From Alkaliphilus metalliredigens QYMF (GTDB lineage Bacteria > Bacillota > Clostridia > Peptostreptococcales > Natronincolaceae), in contig NC_009633.1 in the NCBI RefSeq assembly GCF_000016985.1, forward strand, positions 1,426,001 through 1,490,000: DNA of 64,000 bases, read 5' to 3'. The notes under the pieces were generated by a model that was not told where the DNA came from, made no database searches, and worked only from the letters and a program-made list of their open reading frames with translations. The position numbers were made by a program, and so were the translations under genes. How positions within the stretch are numbered: position 1 is the first letter of the stretch; each line of letters starts with the position of its first letter. Below are positions 26,473 through 34,983 of this stretch, in pieces.

Positions 26473-27693
26473 ATGAAAACTTTGTTTGATCTAAGAGAAA
26501 AACAAGATGGTGAAATTTATGAAGCCATCCAAAATCTTTATGATGAACCTTTGAAGGTTGTCAGATTAGGAGAACAATCCATCACTGCATGTATTGGCTG
26601 CTGGAACTGTTGGCTCAAGACCCCTGGTAGATGTGTAATGAAGGATCAAATGGCTGAATCCTATTCCAACTATGTAAACAGTGATACTGTGATTTTACTA
26701 ATGGATACAGCCCAAGGATTTATCAGCCATCAAGCTAAAGCTTTTTTAGACAGAACAATTCCCCACTACCATCCATATATAGAAATTGTAGATGGAGAAT
26801 GTCATCATGTGGCTAGATATAAGTGCTATCCTGATATGGTATTTTACTATGATAATGAAGGCTTAACAAATCAAGAAGAACAGGTTATTGAGGATTATTT
26901 GTATCGTACTGCTTACCACTTTAGATCTAAAGCCTACCGCATCGTGAAAGAGGGTAGTCTACAATTGCGCTTCTTGGAATCAAGGAAGGCCAAAAATCAG
27001 GTTGTAGCCTTTGAGTCAATTGAACCCATGGAAAAACTAGTGATTTACAACGGTTCTCCTAGAAGGAGTGGCAGTAATTCAGCACTTATTCTGAAACAAA
27101 CTGCTGAAGCCCTTGGTGATAGGGTTGAGATTCGTGATTTGAAGGAAGGGGATAAATGGGAGGCGTGGGCAGAGACTTTTAAAAGTGAGCAACATGTTAT
27201 GTTCTTCATGCCTCTATATGTCCATGCAATGCCTTCCCACGTCATGGCATTCATGGAGAAACTTCAAGCCTCCAAAGGAAACATAAGCTTTTTTGTACAA
27301 TCAGGTTTTCCTGAAAGTAGCCAATCTCATTATCTCGAGGCATACTTTGAACAATTGGCTATTAGGTTGAGAAGAACTTATATGGGGACAGCCATTAAGG
27401 GCGGGGTGGAAGGTTTGCAGGTGAGGCCAGTTAAAGCTCAGGAGAAAATGATGGCACCAATGGTAAAGGCCATTGTCAATTTAGTGTATGAAGGAAACTT
27501 TAGCCCAGAAAATATTGGCCAATTGGCCAAGCCGATCCGATTGGGAATGGGTATGCAAATTGGCTTTAAGTTACTCGGCAAGAGATTAACAAACGCTTTC
27601 TTTTGGGATAAACAGCTTAAAAAAAATCATGCATATGAAAAACGTTTTGATCGCCCTTACTTATCTTTAACTAAGGAGAGTACAACGGTATAG
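26473..27693 (+). CDS. Two-domain flavodoxin-like NAD(P)H:FMN oxidoreductase
   Basis: A 406-residue protein from the ATG at 26473 behind GAGGAGAG. The N-terminal half is flavodoxin-like with a CIGCWNCWLKTPGRC motif, as in NADPH-dependent FMN-reductase/iron-sulfur flavoproteins. The second half restarts with a flavin phosphate loop, YNGSPRRSGSNSALIL, and MFFMPLYVHAMPSHVMAFM. It looks like a fusion of two flavodoxin folds. It precedes an FMN/FAD reductase lipoprotein gene, but a long palindrome separates them, so a shared operon is uncertain. Confidence 0.7.
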   Translation: MKTLFDLREKQDGEIYEAIQNLYDEPLKVVRLGEQSITACIGCWNCWLKTPGRCVMKDQMAESYSNYVNSDTVILLMDTAQGFISHQAKAFLDRTIPHYHPYIEIVDGECHHVARYKCYPDMVFYYDNEGLTNQEEQVIEDYLYRTAYHFRSKAYRIVKEGSLQLRFLESRKAKNQVVAFESIEPMEKLVIYNGSPRRSGSNSALILKQTAEALGDRVEIRDLKEGDKWEAWAETFKSEQHVMFFMPLYVHAMPSHVMAFMEKLQASKGNISFFVQSGFPESSQSHYLEAYFEQLAIRLRRTYMGTAIKGGVEGLQVRPVKAQEKMMAPMVKAIVNLVYEGNFSPENIGQLAKPIRLGMGMQIGFKLLGKRLTNAFFWDKQLKKNHAYEKRFDRPYLSLTKESTTV

Positions 27694-27830
27694 AAGTGCC
27701 GACAGATTGACATAGAAGCCGTGGAGGTCTACGGGGTTCGTTATTTTAACTGTCAAAAAGGTTTTATAGACATTAAAGAATAAAGAAATATGGAATGGAG
27801 TCAATCAAAGAGATCAATTGCTTGGATAAA

Positions 27831-27886
27831 AAACAAAAGAGAGAGTGAGTATATTATATATAATATACTCACTCTCTCTTTTGTTT
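27831..27886. terminator. 56-bp perfect palindrome, probable terminator
   Basis: 28-nt arms (27831-27858 and 27859-27886) are exact complements with no spacer, with AAACAAAAG and CTTTTGTTT ends. It lies 138 bp after the flavodoxin-like gene and 87 bp before the next one. Confidence 0.6.
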
Positions 27887-27972
27887 TATGATAAAACATT
27901 ATCAATCTGCTATTGACTTTGTAGTTACTACAAGGGTTATAGTATAAGTATATTATTAGGAGGTGTTGAAAA

Positions 27973-29931
27973 ATGAACAAAAAGCTTTTAGTATCTTTAT
28001 TGGTACTGTTGTTAGTTTTTTCACTGATAGGCTGTTCTAGTACGGATGTATCTCAACAAGATAATGAGAATGCCTTTAATGCTGGTGCTTATACAGCTGA
28101 AGCTGAAGGTATGAATGGTCCAATCAAGGTAGAAGTGACAGTAAGTGATACTTCTATTATAGGTATTACAGTGTTGGAATCTTCTGAGACGGTAAATCTT
28201 GGCGACCTAGCAATGGAAAGCTTAATAGAAGATGTTATTAAAAATCAGTCTATTGGAATTGATTCTGTAAGTGGTGCAACGATTACTTCCGAGGCCTTTC
28301 TATTGGCTGTGGAAAGTGCTTTACTGGAAGCAGGAGGAGATCTTGATCTATTAAAAACAGCTGTAGCAAAAGAAAATGAAGGTGCCATAGTTGAACTAGA
28401 CGCAGATGTAGTGGTGATTGGTGCTGGTGGTTCTGGAACAGCAGCAGCTGTTACTGCAGCAGAAAATGGTGCTAAGGTCATTGTTTTAGAAAAAGCTGCT
28501 ATTGCTGGTGGTACAACTGCTATGGGTGGAGGATTTTTTGCAGCAGATAGTGCCCAAGCAAGATCCTTAGGACATGAACCTGTGGATACAGGTTATATAT
28601 TTGAAAAATGGATGGATGAAATGGATTGGTTAGCTGATGCCACATTGGTCAAGCAGTTTCTTGAGCTTTCCCATACAACTGCAGATTGGATGGAAGGACA
28701 TGGGATAGAATTTGAAAAAACTAAAGCGGCTGTTCAACAATCTCATGCAGAGGGAACTAATGGGTATCATAAATATAATGATCATACCAAGACTTCTTCT
28801 CAATTAACGGCAATGTTGGATAAAATTGTAGCAGATTATGATGCATCTATCTATTATGAAACACCTGCTACTAGCCTGATAACAGAAAATAACGAAGTAA
28901 CTGGCGTGATTGCTAGTGCAAAAGATGGTTCTACATTACACATATCTGCAAAATCAGTTATCGTCGCTACTGGTGGATTTGTGGGTAATTCCGATATGGT
29001 AACAGAAGCTTTAAATGGCGTTAGTGTAAATGCATCAGGATATAACTCTAATGTTGGAGATGGAATTAATATGGCAGTAGATGCTGGTGCAGCCAAGCGT
29101 GGATTATCTGCTATGGTAACCCATACCTTTGCTGTAGACGGTGGTAATTCTGTTGAAGGTGATTATGAATTTATGGAGTTATATCAAGCAACGAATTCTG
29201 TTGCATACATGCCTATTATTCCTTGGGTAAACGCAAGTGGTGTTCGTTTTGCTAACGAAGACATCGTATATGATCGAGCATTATCCGGTAATGCTGTTAT
29301 GTCACAAGGAAACTATGCACATTTTATATATAATGAAGAATTACTAAACATATTAGAAACAGAAGGTGCTAGAGCAGCTGGAATGCTAGATAAGATTGCT
29401 ATGGGGCCTATGCCTGAAATCACCCCTATGGACTTTGGATGGAGTAAGCTTACTGAGATTGTGGGACAAATGGTGGATGCAGGTCATGTTGTCAAAGCCG
29501 ATACAATTGAAGAACTTGCTGAAAAACTTAATATGAATCCAGATGCACTAGTCGAGACGATGAAAAAATATAATGCTGATGCAGCTGAAGGTATGGATAC
29601 ACTGTATGGAAAAGATGGCAGCCATATGTATGCAATGACAGAAGGTCCATATTATGCATTCAAGGTAACTGTAAACAACTTAGGTACTGTTGGTGGTATT
29701 CGCATTAACTCTAACTTTGAAGTTGTTATGGATGAGCCAGAAAAAGGATATAGTACAATCGTTACAAATCTATATGCTGCTGGATCCGATGCTGCAGGAC
29801 TTTATTCAGATCATTATGCACACGCCATAGAAGGTGCTGCCCAAGGTTGGGCATATAACTCTGGTCGTTTAGCAGGAGCTAGAGCCGCTGAAAATGCTTT
29901 GGATATTAAGATTAACTTATTCGATAAATAA
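27973..29931 (+). CDS. Extracytoplasmic flavin reductase lipoprotein (fumarate/urocanate reductase-like)
   Basis: A 652-residue protein behind TAGGAGGTG. It begins with a lipoprotein signal (lipobox SLIGC). Residues about 30-118 form an FMN-binding domain with DSVSGATITSEAF, the ApbE flavinylation motif. Residues about 138-652 form the FAD-binding fumarate reductase-type domain (DVVVIGAGGSGTAAAVTAAE, AAGSDAAGLYSDHY, GAAQGWAYNSGRLAGA). This FMN-FAD order matches secreted reductases such as UrdA and relatives that use fumarate-like acceptors outside the membrane. The substrate cannot be told. There is no haem-binding CxxCH domain. A MerR-type regulator gene is convergent. Confidence 0.87.
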   Translation: MNKKLLVSLLVLLLVFSLIGCSSTDVSQQDNENAFNAGAYTAEAEGMNGPIKVEVTVSDTSIIGITVLESSETVNLGDLAMESLIEDVIKNQSIGIDSVSGATITSEAFLLAVESALLEAGGDLDLLKTAVAKENEGAIVELDADVVVIGAGGSGTAAAVTAAENGAKVIVLEKAAIAGGTTAMGGGFFAADSAQARSLGHEPVDTGYIFEKWMDEMDWLADATLVKQFLELSHTTADWMEGHGIEFEKTKAAVQQSHAEGTNGYHKYNDHTKTSSQLTAMLDKIVADYDASIYYETPATSLITENNEVTGVIASAKDGSTLHISAKSVIVATGGFVGNSDMVTEALNGVSVNASGYNSNVGDGINMAVDAGAAKRGLSAMVTHTFAVDGGNSVEGDYEFMELYQATNSVAYMPIIPWVNASGVRFANEDIVYDRALSGNAVMSQGNYAHFIYNEELLNILETEGARAAGMLDKIAMGPMPEITPMDFGWSKLTEIVGQMVDAGHVVKADTIEELAEKLNMNPDALVETMKKYNADAAEGMDTLYGKDGSHMYAMTEGPYYAFKVTVNNLGTVGGIRINSNFEVVMDEPEKGYSTIVTNLYAAGSDAAGLYSDHYAHAIEGAAQGWAYNSGRLAGARAAENALDIKINLFDK

Positions 29932-29941
29932 ATAGATAAAT

Positions 29942-29990
29942 AAATGGAAAAGAAGGCTGTCAACCCCCTTGACAGCCTTCTTTTCCATTT
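29942..29990. terminator. Bidirectional terminator
   Basis: A 22-bp perfect stem (29942-29963 with 29969-29990) with a CCCCC loop. It overlaps the end of the minus-strand MerR gene by 2 bp. Confidence 0.9.
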
Positions 29991-30774
29991 ATTCTATAGG
30001 AATATAAATATCAAACAATCGGCTAGGTCCAGTATCCTCTATCATTTCATGAAGCATATTCCCGTAAGCCTTACCCTTGATGTTATAGCTTTTCTTATTG
30101 CAAAAATTTTCTGCTTCTTTCATAATATCATGAACTTTTTCTTTCAAGTTATCTTCTATTGTAAATAATTTATACAAAGATCTTACAGCCGGCAGATGCA
30201 AAAGCTCCTCTACAGGATGACTTTCGGTGGCATAGGATGCATATCCATAGCTAAAACGATATGGTGTTTCTTTGCAATCAATATTATAACTAAAAGCAGG
30301 CCACAAGTCTGGCATATGATTTAAAAATTTATAGGTGTTAGTAAAGACTTCTTCCGATTTTATAAAATGCTCATCAGTTTGATTACAGTGGTAATAACAA
30401 TTGTGGGAAGTAACGATTTCAAATCCATCTTTTGATCTTCCCCATTTCTCTAGCTTTTCTGCTAACATTTCAATATGCTTTTTTGCCCTATTTAAATAAT
30501 CCTGCTCTGACTCTATAAACTGCAGTTGATTTTTAAGCATTGTTTTTTGCGTTTCTACAGAATCGCCACTAACTAATTTTTCTGCATCCTTCATATTAAA
30601 TAATAATGAACGATACATTTTATACGCAAATATTTTATTGATATCCTCACACTTAAAATACCTATAATTATTTTCATCCCTCATAGAAGAAATCAACCGT
30701 TTATTATCAAAATATCTTAGGGTATCTTTGCTTAGGTTTAATATACGTTTTACATCATTTACTTTATATTTCAT
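29989..30774 (-). CDS. MerR-family regulator with C-terminal sensor domain
   Basis: A 261-residue protein behind AAGGGTGTG. Residues about 1-70 are a MerR winged helix (YKVNDVKRILNLSKDTLRYF, NNYRYFKCEDINKIFAYKMY), followed by a coiled-coil linker and a domain of about 140 residues resembling GyrI/BmrR effector-binding folds. It lies convergent to the reductase lipoprotein gene and may control it (inference). Confidence 0.75.
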   Translation of the reverse strand: MKYKVNDVKRILNLSKDTLRYFDNKRLISSMRDENNYRYFKCEDINKIFAYKMYRSLLFNMKDAEKLVSGDSVETQKTMLKNQLQFIESEQDYLNRAKKHIEMLAEKLEKWGRSKDGFEIVTSHNCYYHCNQTDEHFIKSEEVFTNTYKFLNHMPDLWPAFSYNIDCKETPYRFSYGYASYATESHPVEELLHLPAVRSLYKLFTIEDNLKEKVHDIMKEAENFCNKKSYNIKGKAYGNMLHEMIEDTGPSRLFDIYIPIE

Positions 30775-31030
30775 GACTTCACACCCTTATCATAAGTTGG
30801 TAACAGATACTGGATATTAAGGCTATCTTATCAAAAAATCAAAGGATTTACTACGATTTCATGTAAATACCTTACAAATGCCGGACGTGGATAAAGGAGA
30901 GAGGAAAAATGATAAATGATTATAGGTCTTTTCCCTAGGGTTTTAGGCATTATGAATAGGACTCAAATAGAAACAGGGCTTTAGGCCCTACTTCTGACTT
31001 TATGTGAAATTGAATCTGTATTAGTCCATG

Positions 31031-31145
31031 GACTTCATTGCTTCTTCAGCACCATGACTTTCAACTCAAAGCATACCTTTATAGATGGTATTTGAAAAAC
31101 TGTGGATGATCTCAGGATTCTTTTCGATGTAACTTTTTCTTTTTC
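31031..31145 (-). pseudogene. Remnant of a substrate-binding-protein gene
   Basis: About 110 bp match the antisense of the gene at 32191-33192 (compare 32407-32520), including CTTCTTCAGCAC, GACTTTCAAC and ATCTCAGGATTCTTTT blocks, with scattered substitutions. The rest of the gap 30775-31288 shows nothing I can assign. Confidence 0.75.
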
Positions 31146-31288
31146 TTTATCATTTAGTTTTGAGTGAATTTTAGGAAATAAAAGGGATTACATAGGCTAA
31201 TATAGAATACATTAAGTGTCTTATGACATGAATAATGCGAAGCATAATCTTAGAAGGATTATTTATGTTTAATGTAGGAGGTGTGAAA

Positions 31289-31501
31289 TTGAAAAACTTT
31301 ATTTCTACTTTTTTTGTTTGTATTTTTATTTGCTTGATTGCCATATTTCTCTTCGCTAGTTTTCTAGATAATATTTGGGCTATAGTTGTTTTTATCGCAT
31401 TCATATTAGCGGTGTTTATTTCAATTTTCATGAGTCAGGAATCTAGAATTGAAGAATTAGAAAAGAAAATGGAGAAGTTATTAAATAATAAACAGGACTA
31501 A
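31289..31501 (+). CDS. Small membrane protein with coiled-coil tail
   Basis: 70 residues from the TTG at 31289, chosen because TAGGAGGTG lies 5-13 bp upstream. Two hydrophobic helices (ISTFFVCIFICLIAIFLFAS, IWAIVVFIAFILAVFISIF) are followed by a short charged coiled coil (EESRIEELEKKMEKLL-like). Unknown function. Confidence 0.55.
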   Translation: MKNFISTFFVCIFICLIAIFLFASFLDNIWAIVVFIAFILAVFISIFMSQESRIEELEKKMEKLLNNKQD

Positions 31502-31606
31502 GAAATATTTCAGAGCTTGTAAAATGAGTTGTAGATATTTTATTTATAATTATGAAAATGTCTTGGACAGTAAAGAAAAATATTAGTTAAGAAGGAGACT
31601 GATGAA

Positions 31607-32065
31607 TTGAGCATGAATAATGATAAGAAACATTTGGGAAAATCCTATAAGTTATTAGTCGTTTGGTTTATCTCATTATTTATCTTTGCTGGTATATTTA
31701 GTGCACTACTAACAAGAATAGACTTAAATCTTAGTTCAAAGGCAACAACACTTTTTTGGCTTTACTTCATGAATCTGTTTATTATTAGTTTATTCTTGAT
31801 GATTTATAAAACAGAGAGGGTCTACTATATAAACTACATAACTCATAAAGAGGCTCAGGAGGCGACAAAGGAGGAGAGAAGAACTTTTGCATACAAACAT
31901 CTAATCGTATTTTGTATGGCCACTATTGTTTTTATAATCTATTCGATTATTTCACTTATATTTAAATATCCTACAGGAGTGGATGTAGGAGCGTTTACAG
32001 TAATTATTATCATTTCAGCTATAAGAACGATCCCTTTTAGGCTAAAGGAAAAATATTCTACATAG
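31607..32065 (+). CDS. Four-helix membrane protein, unknown
   Basis: 152 residues from a TTG behind GAAGGAGAC; an ATG two codons later is also possible. Four hydrophobic helices with a cytoplasmic charged loop (KEAQEATKEERRTFAYKH). I do not recognise the family. It lies 105 bp after the previous small membrane protein and may be in the same unit. Confidence 0.55.
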   Translation: MSMNNDKKHLGKSYKLLVVWFISLFIFAGIFSALLTRIDLNLSSKATTLFWLYFMNLFIISLFLMIYKTERVYYINYITHKEAQEATKEERRTFAYKHLIVFCMATIVFIIYSIISLIFKYPTGVDVGAFTVIIIISAIRTIPFRLKEKYST

Positions 32066-32113
32066 ATCACATTAGTGGCTTATGAAAGAAACATAAATAA
32101 TTTAGAAAAAAAT

Positions 32114-32173
32114 AAACCTCCTAGAGGAGAACTAGCCCTGAAATTTAGGCCAATGTTTTACTTCAGGAGGTTT
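32114..32173 (-). terminator. Probable terminator of the substrate-binding-protein gene
   Basis: On the minus strand AAACCTCCT pairs with AGGAGGTTT (32165-32173 with 32114-32122) across a structured loop, followed by a run of Ts. Confidence 0.55.
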
Positions 32174-32190
32174 TATGTTGAGGTTATTTA

Positions 32191-33192
32191 CTACTTCTCC
32201 ATTGCATTTCTAGCAAAGTCAGTATTCACAATGGTATCATAGGGAGCCTTTTTGTCTAACTCTCCTGCTTCCATCATGATATCTTGTAGTGTGTCTAGTC
32301 CTTCAGGCGTTAACACAAGATCTGGAGCCCAGGCACCAATGGACCGATAACGCTCCGATACAGTGGTCAAAATCTCCAAGTCTGCATCTGGGAAGTGAGG
32401 TTGGATTGACTTTGCAATTTCTTCAGCACTATGACTTTCAACCCAGAGCATCCCTTTATAGATGGCATTTGAAAAACTTTGAATAATCTCAGGATTCTTT
32501 TCCATATAACTCTTTCTTGCGCTATAAACCGTGTATGGAATATAACCACTTTCTTCTCCAACAGAAGCGACCACATAGCCTAGCCCGTCTTTTTCCATTT
32601 GAGAAGCTGTAGGCTCAAATAATGTTGTATAATCTCCTTCTCCCCCTGCAAAGGCCCCTGCCATGACGCCAAACTGGATGTCTGTACGAACATTAAGGTC
32701 TTCACCAGGTATCAATCCATTATTCTTTAAAACATATTCTAAAGTCATATTGGGCATACCACCTCTACGTCCCCCTAGAATCTCTTTGCCTCTAAGGTCC
32801 TCAAGAGTAAAATTAGGATTGGGTTCTCTAGCCACGATAAAGGAACCATCCCGTTGTGTTAATTGGGCAAAGTTAACTGCGTGATCATCCATTCCTTGAT
32901 TGTAGACATAGACAGAAGCCTCAGGACCCATGAAGCCAATTTCAACCTGATTGCTCAACAGCGCTGCCATAACTTTATCGGCACCTTGTCCGTCAATGAG
33001 TTCAACATCCAGGCCTTCTTCCTCAAAGAAACCTTCTGATAAGGCAACGTACTGCGGTGCATAAAAAACAGAATGTGTTACCTCCATTACTTGGATCTTA
33101 GTTAAGTCAGAGCTGCCTTGGCATCCTGTTAGTACAATAGCAGAGACCATAAGCAAAACAATGATAACAGAGAAAATCTTTCTTGTAGACAC
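32191..33192 (-). CDS. ABC-type substrate-binding lipoprotein (SsuA/THI5-like)
   Basis: 333 residues from the GTG at 33192, chosen for GGAGGGG just upstream; a TTG five codons earlier overlaps the site. Signal with lipobox IVLTGC. The fold markers HSVFYAPQYVALSEGFFEEE and LLSNQVEIGFMGPE match the NMT1/SsuA family that binds sulfonates, pyrimidine precursors or nitrate. No permease or ATPase gene is adjacent, so it is an orphan receptor or works with a distant transporter. A degenerate piece of a paralogue lies at 31031. Confidence 0.85.
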   Translation of the reverse strand: MSTRKIFSVIIVLLMVSAIVLTGCQGSSDLTKIQVMEVTHSVFYAPQYVALSEGFFEEEGLDVELIDGQGADKVMAALLSNQVEIGFMGPEASVYVYNQGMDDHAVNFAQLTQRDGSFIVAREPNPNFTLEDLRGKEILGGRRGGMPNMTLEYVLKNNGLIPGEDLNVRTDIQFGVMAGAFAGGEGDYTTLFEPTASQMEKDGLGYVVASVGEESGYIPYTVYSARKSYMEKNPEIIQSFSNAIYKGMLWVESHSAEEIAKSIQPHFPDADLEILTTVSERYRSIGAWAPDLVLTPEGLDTLQDIMMEAGELDKKAPYDTIVNTDFARNAMEK

Positions 33193-33386
33193 GCTAATCC
33201 CCTCCAAATTTCAATTTTAATTCACTTGATGATTTATTATATTCTTTTGTTTCCAATGTGTGACAGTAAAGGATGAATAGAAAAGGAGAAAGTGGCATAG
33301 AATCAATATATGGAGAACTGAAAGCAGGCAAGCTCTAGGTAAACTCAAATGGTAAAGATGCTAAAGCGTCAGATGGAGGGGTTAGC

Positions 33387-33707
33387 ATGGTGTGTAAAAT
33401 TAAGGTTTGGGAAGGGAAGAATAGATACGGTTATATCAAGGGAGAAATCGATAGTTTTCATTGGTATGCCCTAGTTCATAAGGATGAAGTTGACTTTGGA
33501 ATTGATCCCTATAGCTTGGATGTTGGAATCGGCAGGGTATCGAGACTCTGTATATATAAAGATGTGCCAATGGCAAACTATACAAAAAGACTCATTTATG
33601 CAAACTATAAAAGACAATGGGATGTATTGAACAAAAGCTATGAAACCATGATTAAAGAGTTGGTTAATTACTTAGAAAGACGGTATTCTATTCGACTTGT
33701 TAAGTAA
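33387..33707 (+). CDS. Hypothetical protein, 106 residues
   Basis: Starts behind GATGGAGGGG. A soluble protein rich in Tyr and basic residues (NRYGYIKGEIDSFHWYALVH, then a helical C-terminus ELVNYLERRYSIRLV). I do not recognise it. It precedes pgsA by 99 bp. Confidence 0.55.
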   Translation: MVCKIKVWEGKNRYGYIKGEIDSFHWYALVHKDEVDFGIDPYSLDVGIGRVSRLCIYKDVPMANYTKRLIYANYKRQWDVLNKSYETMIKELVNYLERRYSIRLVK

Positions 33708-33806
33708 ATCTTAAATTTTTGCCAAGCGATTTGAAATTCCCCTTGAGTATGATATTATATATTATACTGTAGTAGATATTTCAACGAGTTTGGAAAGAGG
33801 TGTCAC

Positions 33807-34349
33807 ATGAATTTTCCTAATATACTAACGACCTTACGATTTGGACTTGTCCCTTTATTTATTGTCACCTTTTTTTCGGATTCACCCAATAATGTATTGC
33901 ATTCCGCTTATATATTTATTTTTGCTGGATTCACGGATGTACTAGATGGCTACATTGCTAGAAAATATAATGCAATTACAAAATGGGGCCAAGCCATGGA
34001 TCCCTTAGCCGATAAAGCCATGCAACTTACAGTGCTCCTATGCTTTACAATCAGAGGGATTATCCCTATGTGGGCAATTACTATTATTGGAATTAAAGAG
34101 TTATTGATGATTGGTGGCGCTGCTTTTTTGTATATCCAAAAGGATAAGATTGTGGTACCCTCAAATTCCTATGGAAAGTTAGCCACAATTCTTTTTTATG
34201 TTGCCATCTTAGCCATCGTATTCGGATTTTCATATGGAAGAGAATTAATGATGATGGTTATTATCATTACTGCCTATGCTTTTGTTCGCTATTTAATGGA
34301 GGCATTAAAGCAAATGAAAGCAAATAAAGAAAAGATAAATCTAAATTGA
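33807..34349 (+). CDS. pgsA: CDP-diacylglycerol-glycerol-3-phosphate phosphatidyltransferase
   Basis: A 180-residue inner-membrane enzyme making phosphatidylglycerol phosphate. The CDP-alcohol phosphatidyltransferase motif D-G-x2-A-R-x8-G-x3-D-x3-D is seen in DGYIARKYNAITKWGQAMDP, followed by LADK. About five hydrophobic helices. The start follows AAAGAGGTG. Paralogues of the family could use other acceptors, but length and start pattern (NFPNILTTLRFGLVPLFI) fit PgsA. Confidence 0.88.
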   Translation: MNFPNILTTLRFGLVPLFIVTFFSDSPNNVLHSAYIFIFAGFTDVLDGYIARKYNAITKWGQAMDPLADKAMQLTVLLCFTIRGIIPMWAITIIGIKELLMIGGAAFLYIQKDKIVVPSNSYGKLATILFYVAILAIVFGFSYGRELMMMVIIITAYAFVRYLMEALKQMKANKEKINLN

Positions 34350-34369
34350 CAAGATAAAGACAAAAGCAC

Positions 34370-34397
34370 TTGACAAATTTTATGAATTGGTTATAAT
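34370..34397 (+). promoter_or_regulatory. Sigma-A-type promoter of the valS leader
   Basis: TTGACA at 34370-34375 and TATAAT at 34392-34397, 16 bp apart, directly ahead of the T-box leader. Confidence 0.8.
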
Positions 34398-34404
34398 AAA
34401 CATA

Positions 34405-34674
34405 AAATTTCATATAAAAAAGCAATGAAGAAGAGGAGTAAAGTATGATCCCTTTAGAGAGAAAAACCCATGGCTGCAAGGTTTTTTAGGACCCTTATAC
34501 TTGAAGGTAGCTTCCGAGCTGTTATACTGAAATCGTAGTAGGTATAGCCGGGGAACCGTTATCATATTGAGCGTCTATTTCTAGATGAAGTGCCTTGGGC
34601 ATTGAGTAGGAAATGGGAAGTGAGGTGGTATCGCGATTGACTTCGTCCTTAATATTAAGGGAGGAGTTTTTTTA
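34405..34674 (+). promoter_or_regulatory. T-box riboswitch (valine)
   Basis: A leader of about 270 nt carrying the T-box core TGAGGTGGTATCGCG at 34621-34635 and a terminator hairpin at 34641-34666 with seven Ts. Uncharged tRNA pairing would favour the antiterminator. A GTA triplet at 34535-34537 in a stem I-like region is the likely Val specifier, which fits valS downstream. Confidence 0.9.
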
Positions 34675-34802
34675 TTACATTTTTTTATTGAAAACAATAA
34701 AGTATCTATTACTTAAGGGCCAAAAGACAGAACACATTAGGCGTTTTACCATATAAAATAAATTGATGAATCTGTAGTGAGAAACTAGAGGAGGAGAGAT
34801 GG

Positions 34803-34970
34803 ATGTTCGAATTCGGGATATTTCTAATGTTATTAGGAGCCATCTGCGTGTATGGAACAAACTTTATAAGTAAGAAGCTATCAATTGATACCGTAAAGGG
34901 GATTTTAGTCATCAAAGGGAGTGGGTTAGTGTTAACCATTGCAGGAGCCATTGTTATCTTTATATTTTAG
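34803..34970 (+). CDS. Small two-helix membrane protein in the valS operon, 55 residues
   Basis: ATG at 34803 behind GAGGAGGAG. Two hydrophobic helices (FGIFLMLLGAICVYGTNFIS and GSGLVLTIAGAIVIFIF) joined by a short basic loop. It sits between the T-box terminator and valS and ends 13 bp before the valS start, so it shares valine-tRNA control. I do not recognise the family. Confidence 0.7.
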   Translation: MFEFGIFLMLLGAICVYGTNFISKKLSIDTVKGILVIKGSGLVLTIAGAIVIFIF

Positions 34971-34983
34971 AGGAGGAATTTAA

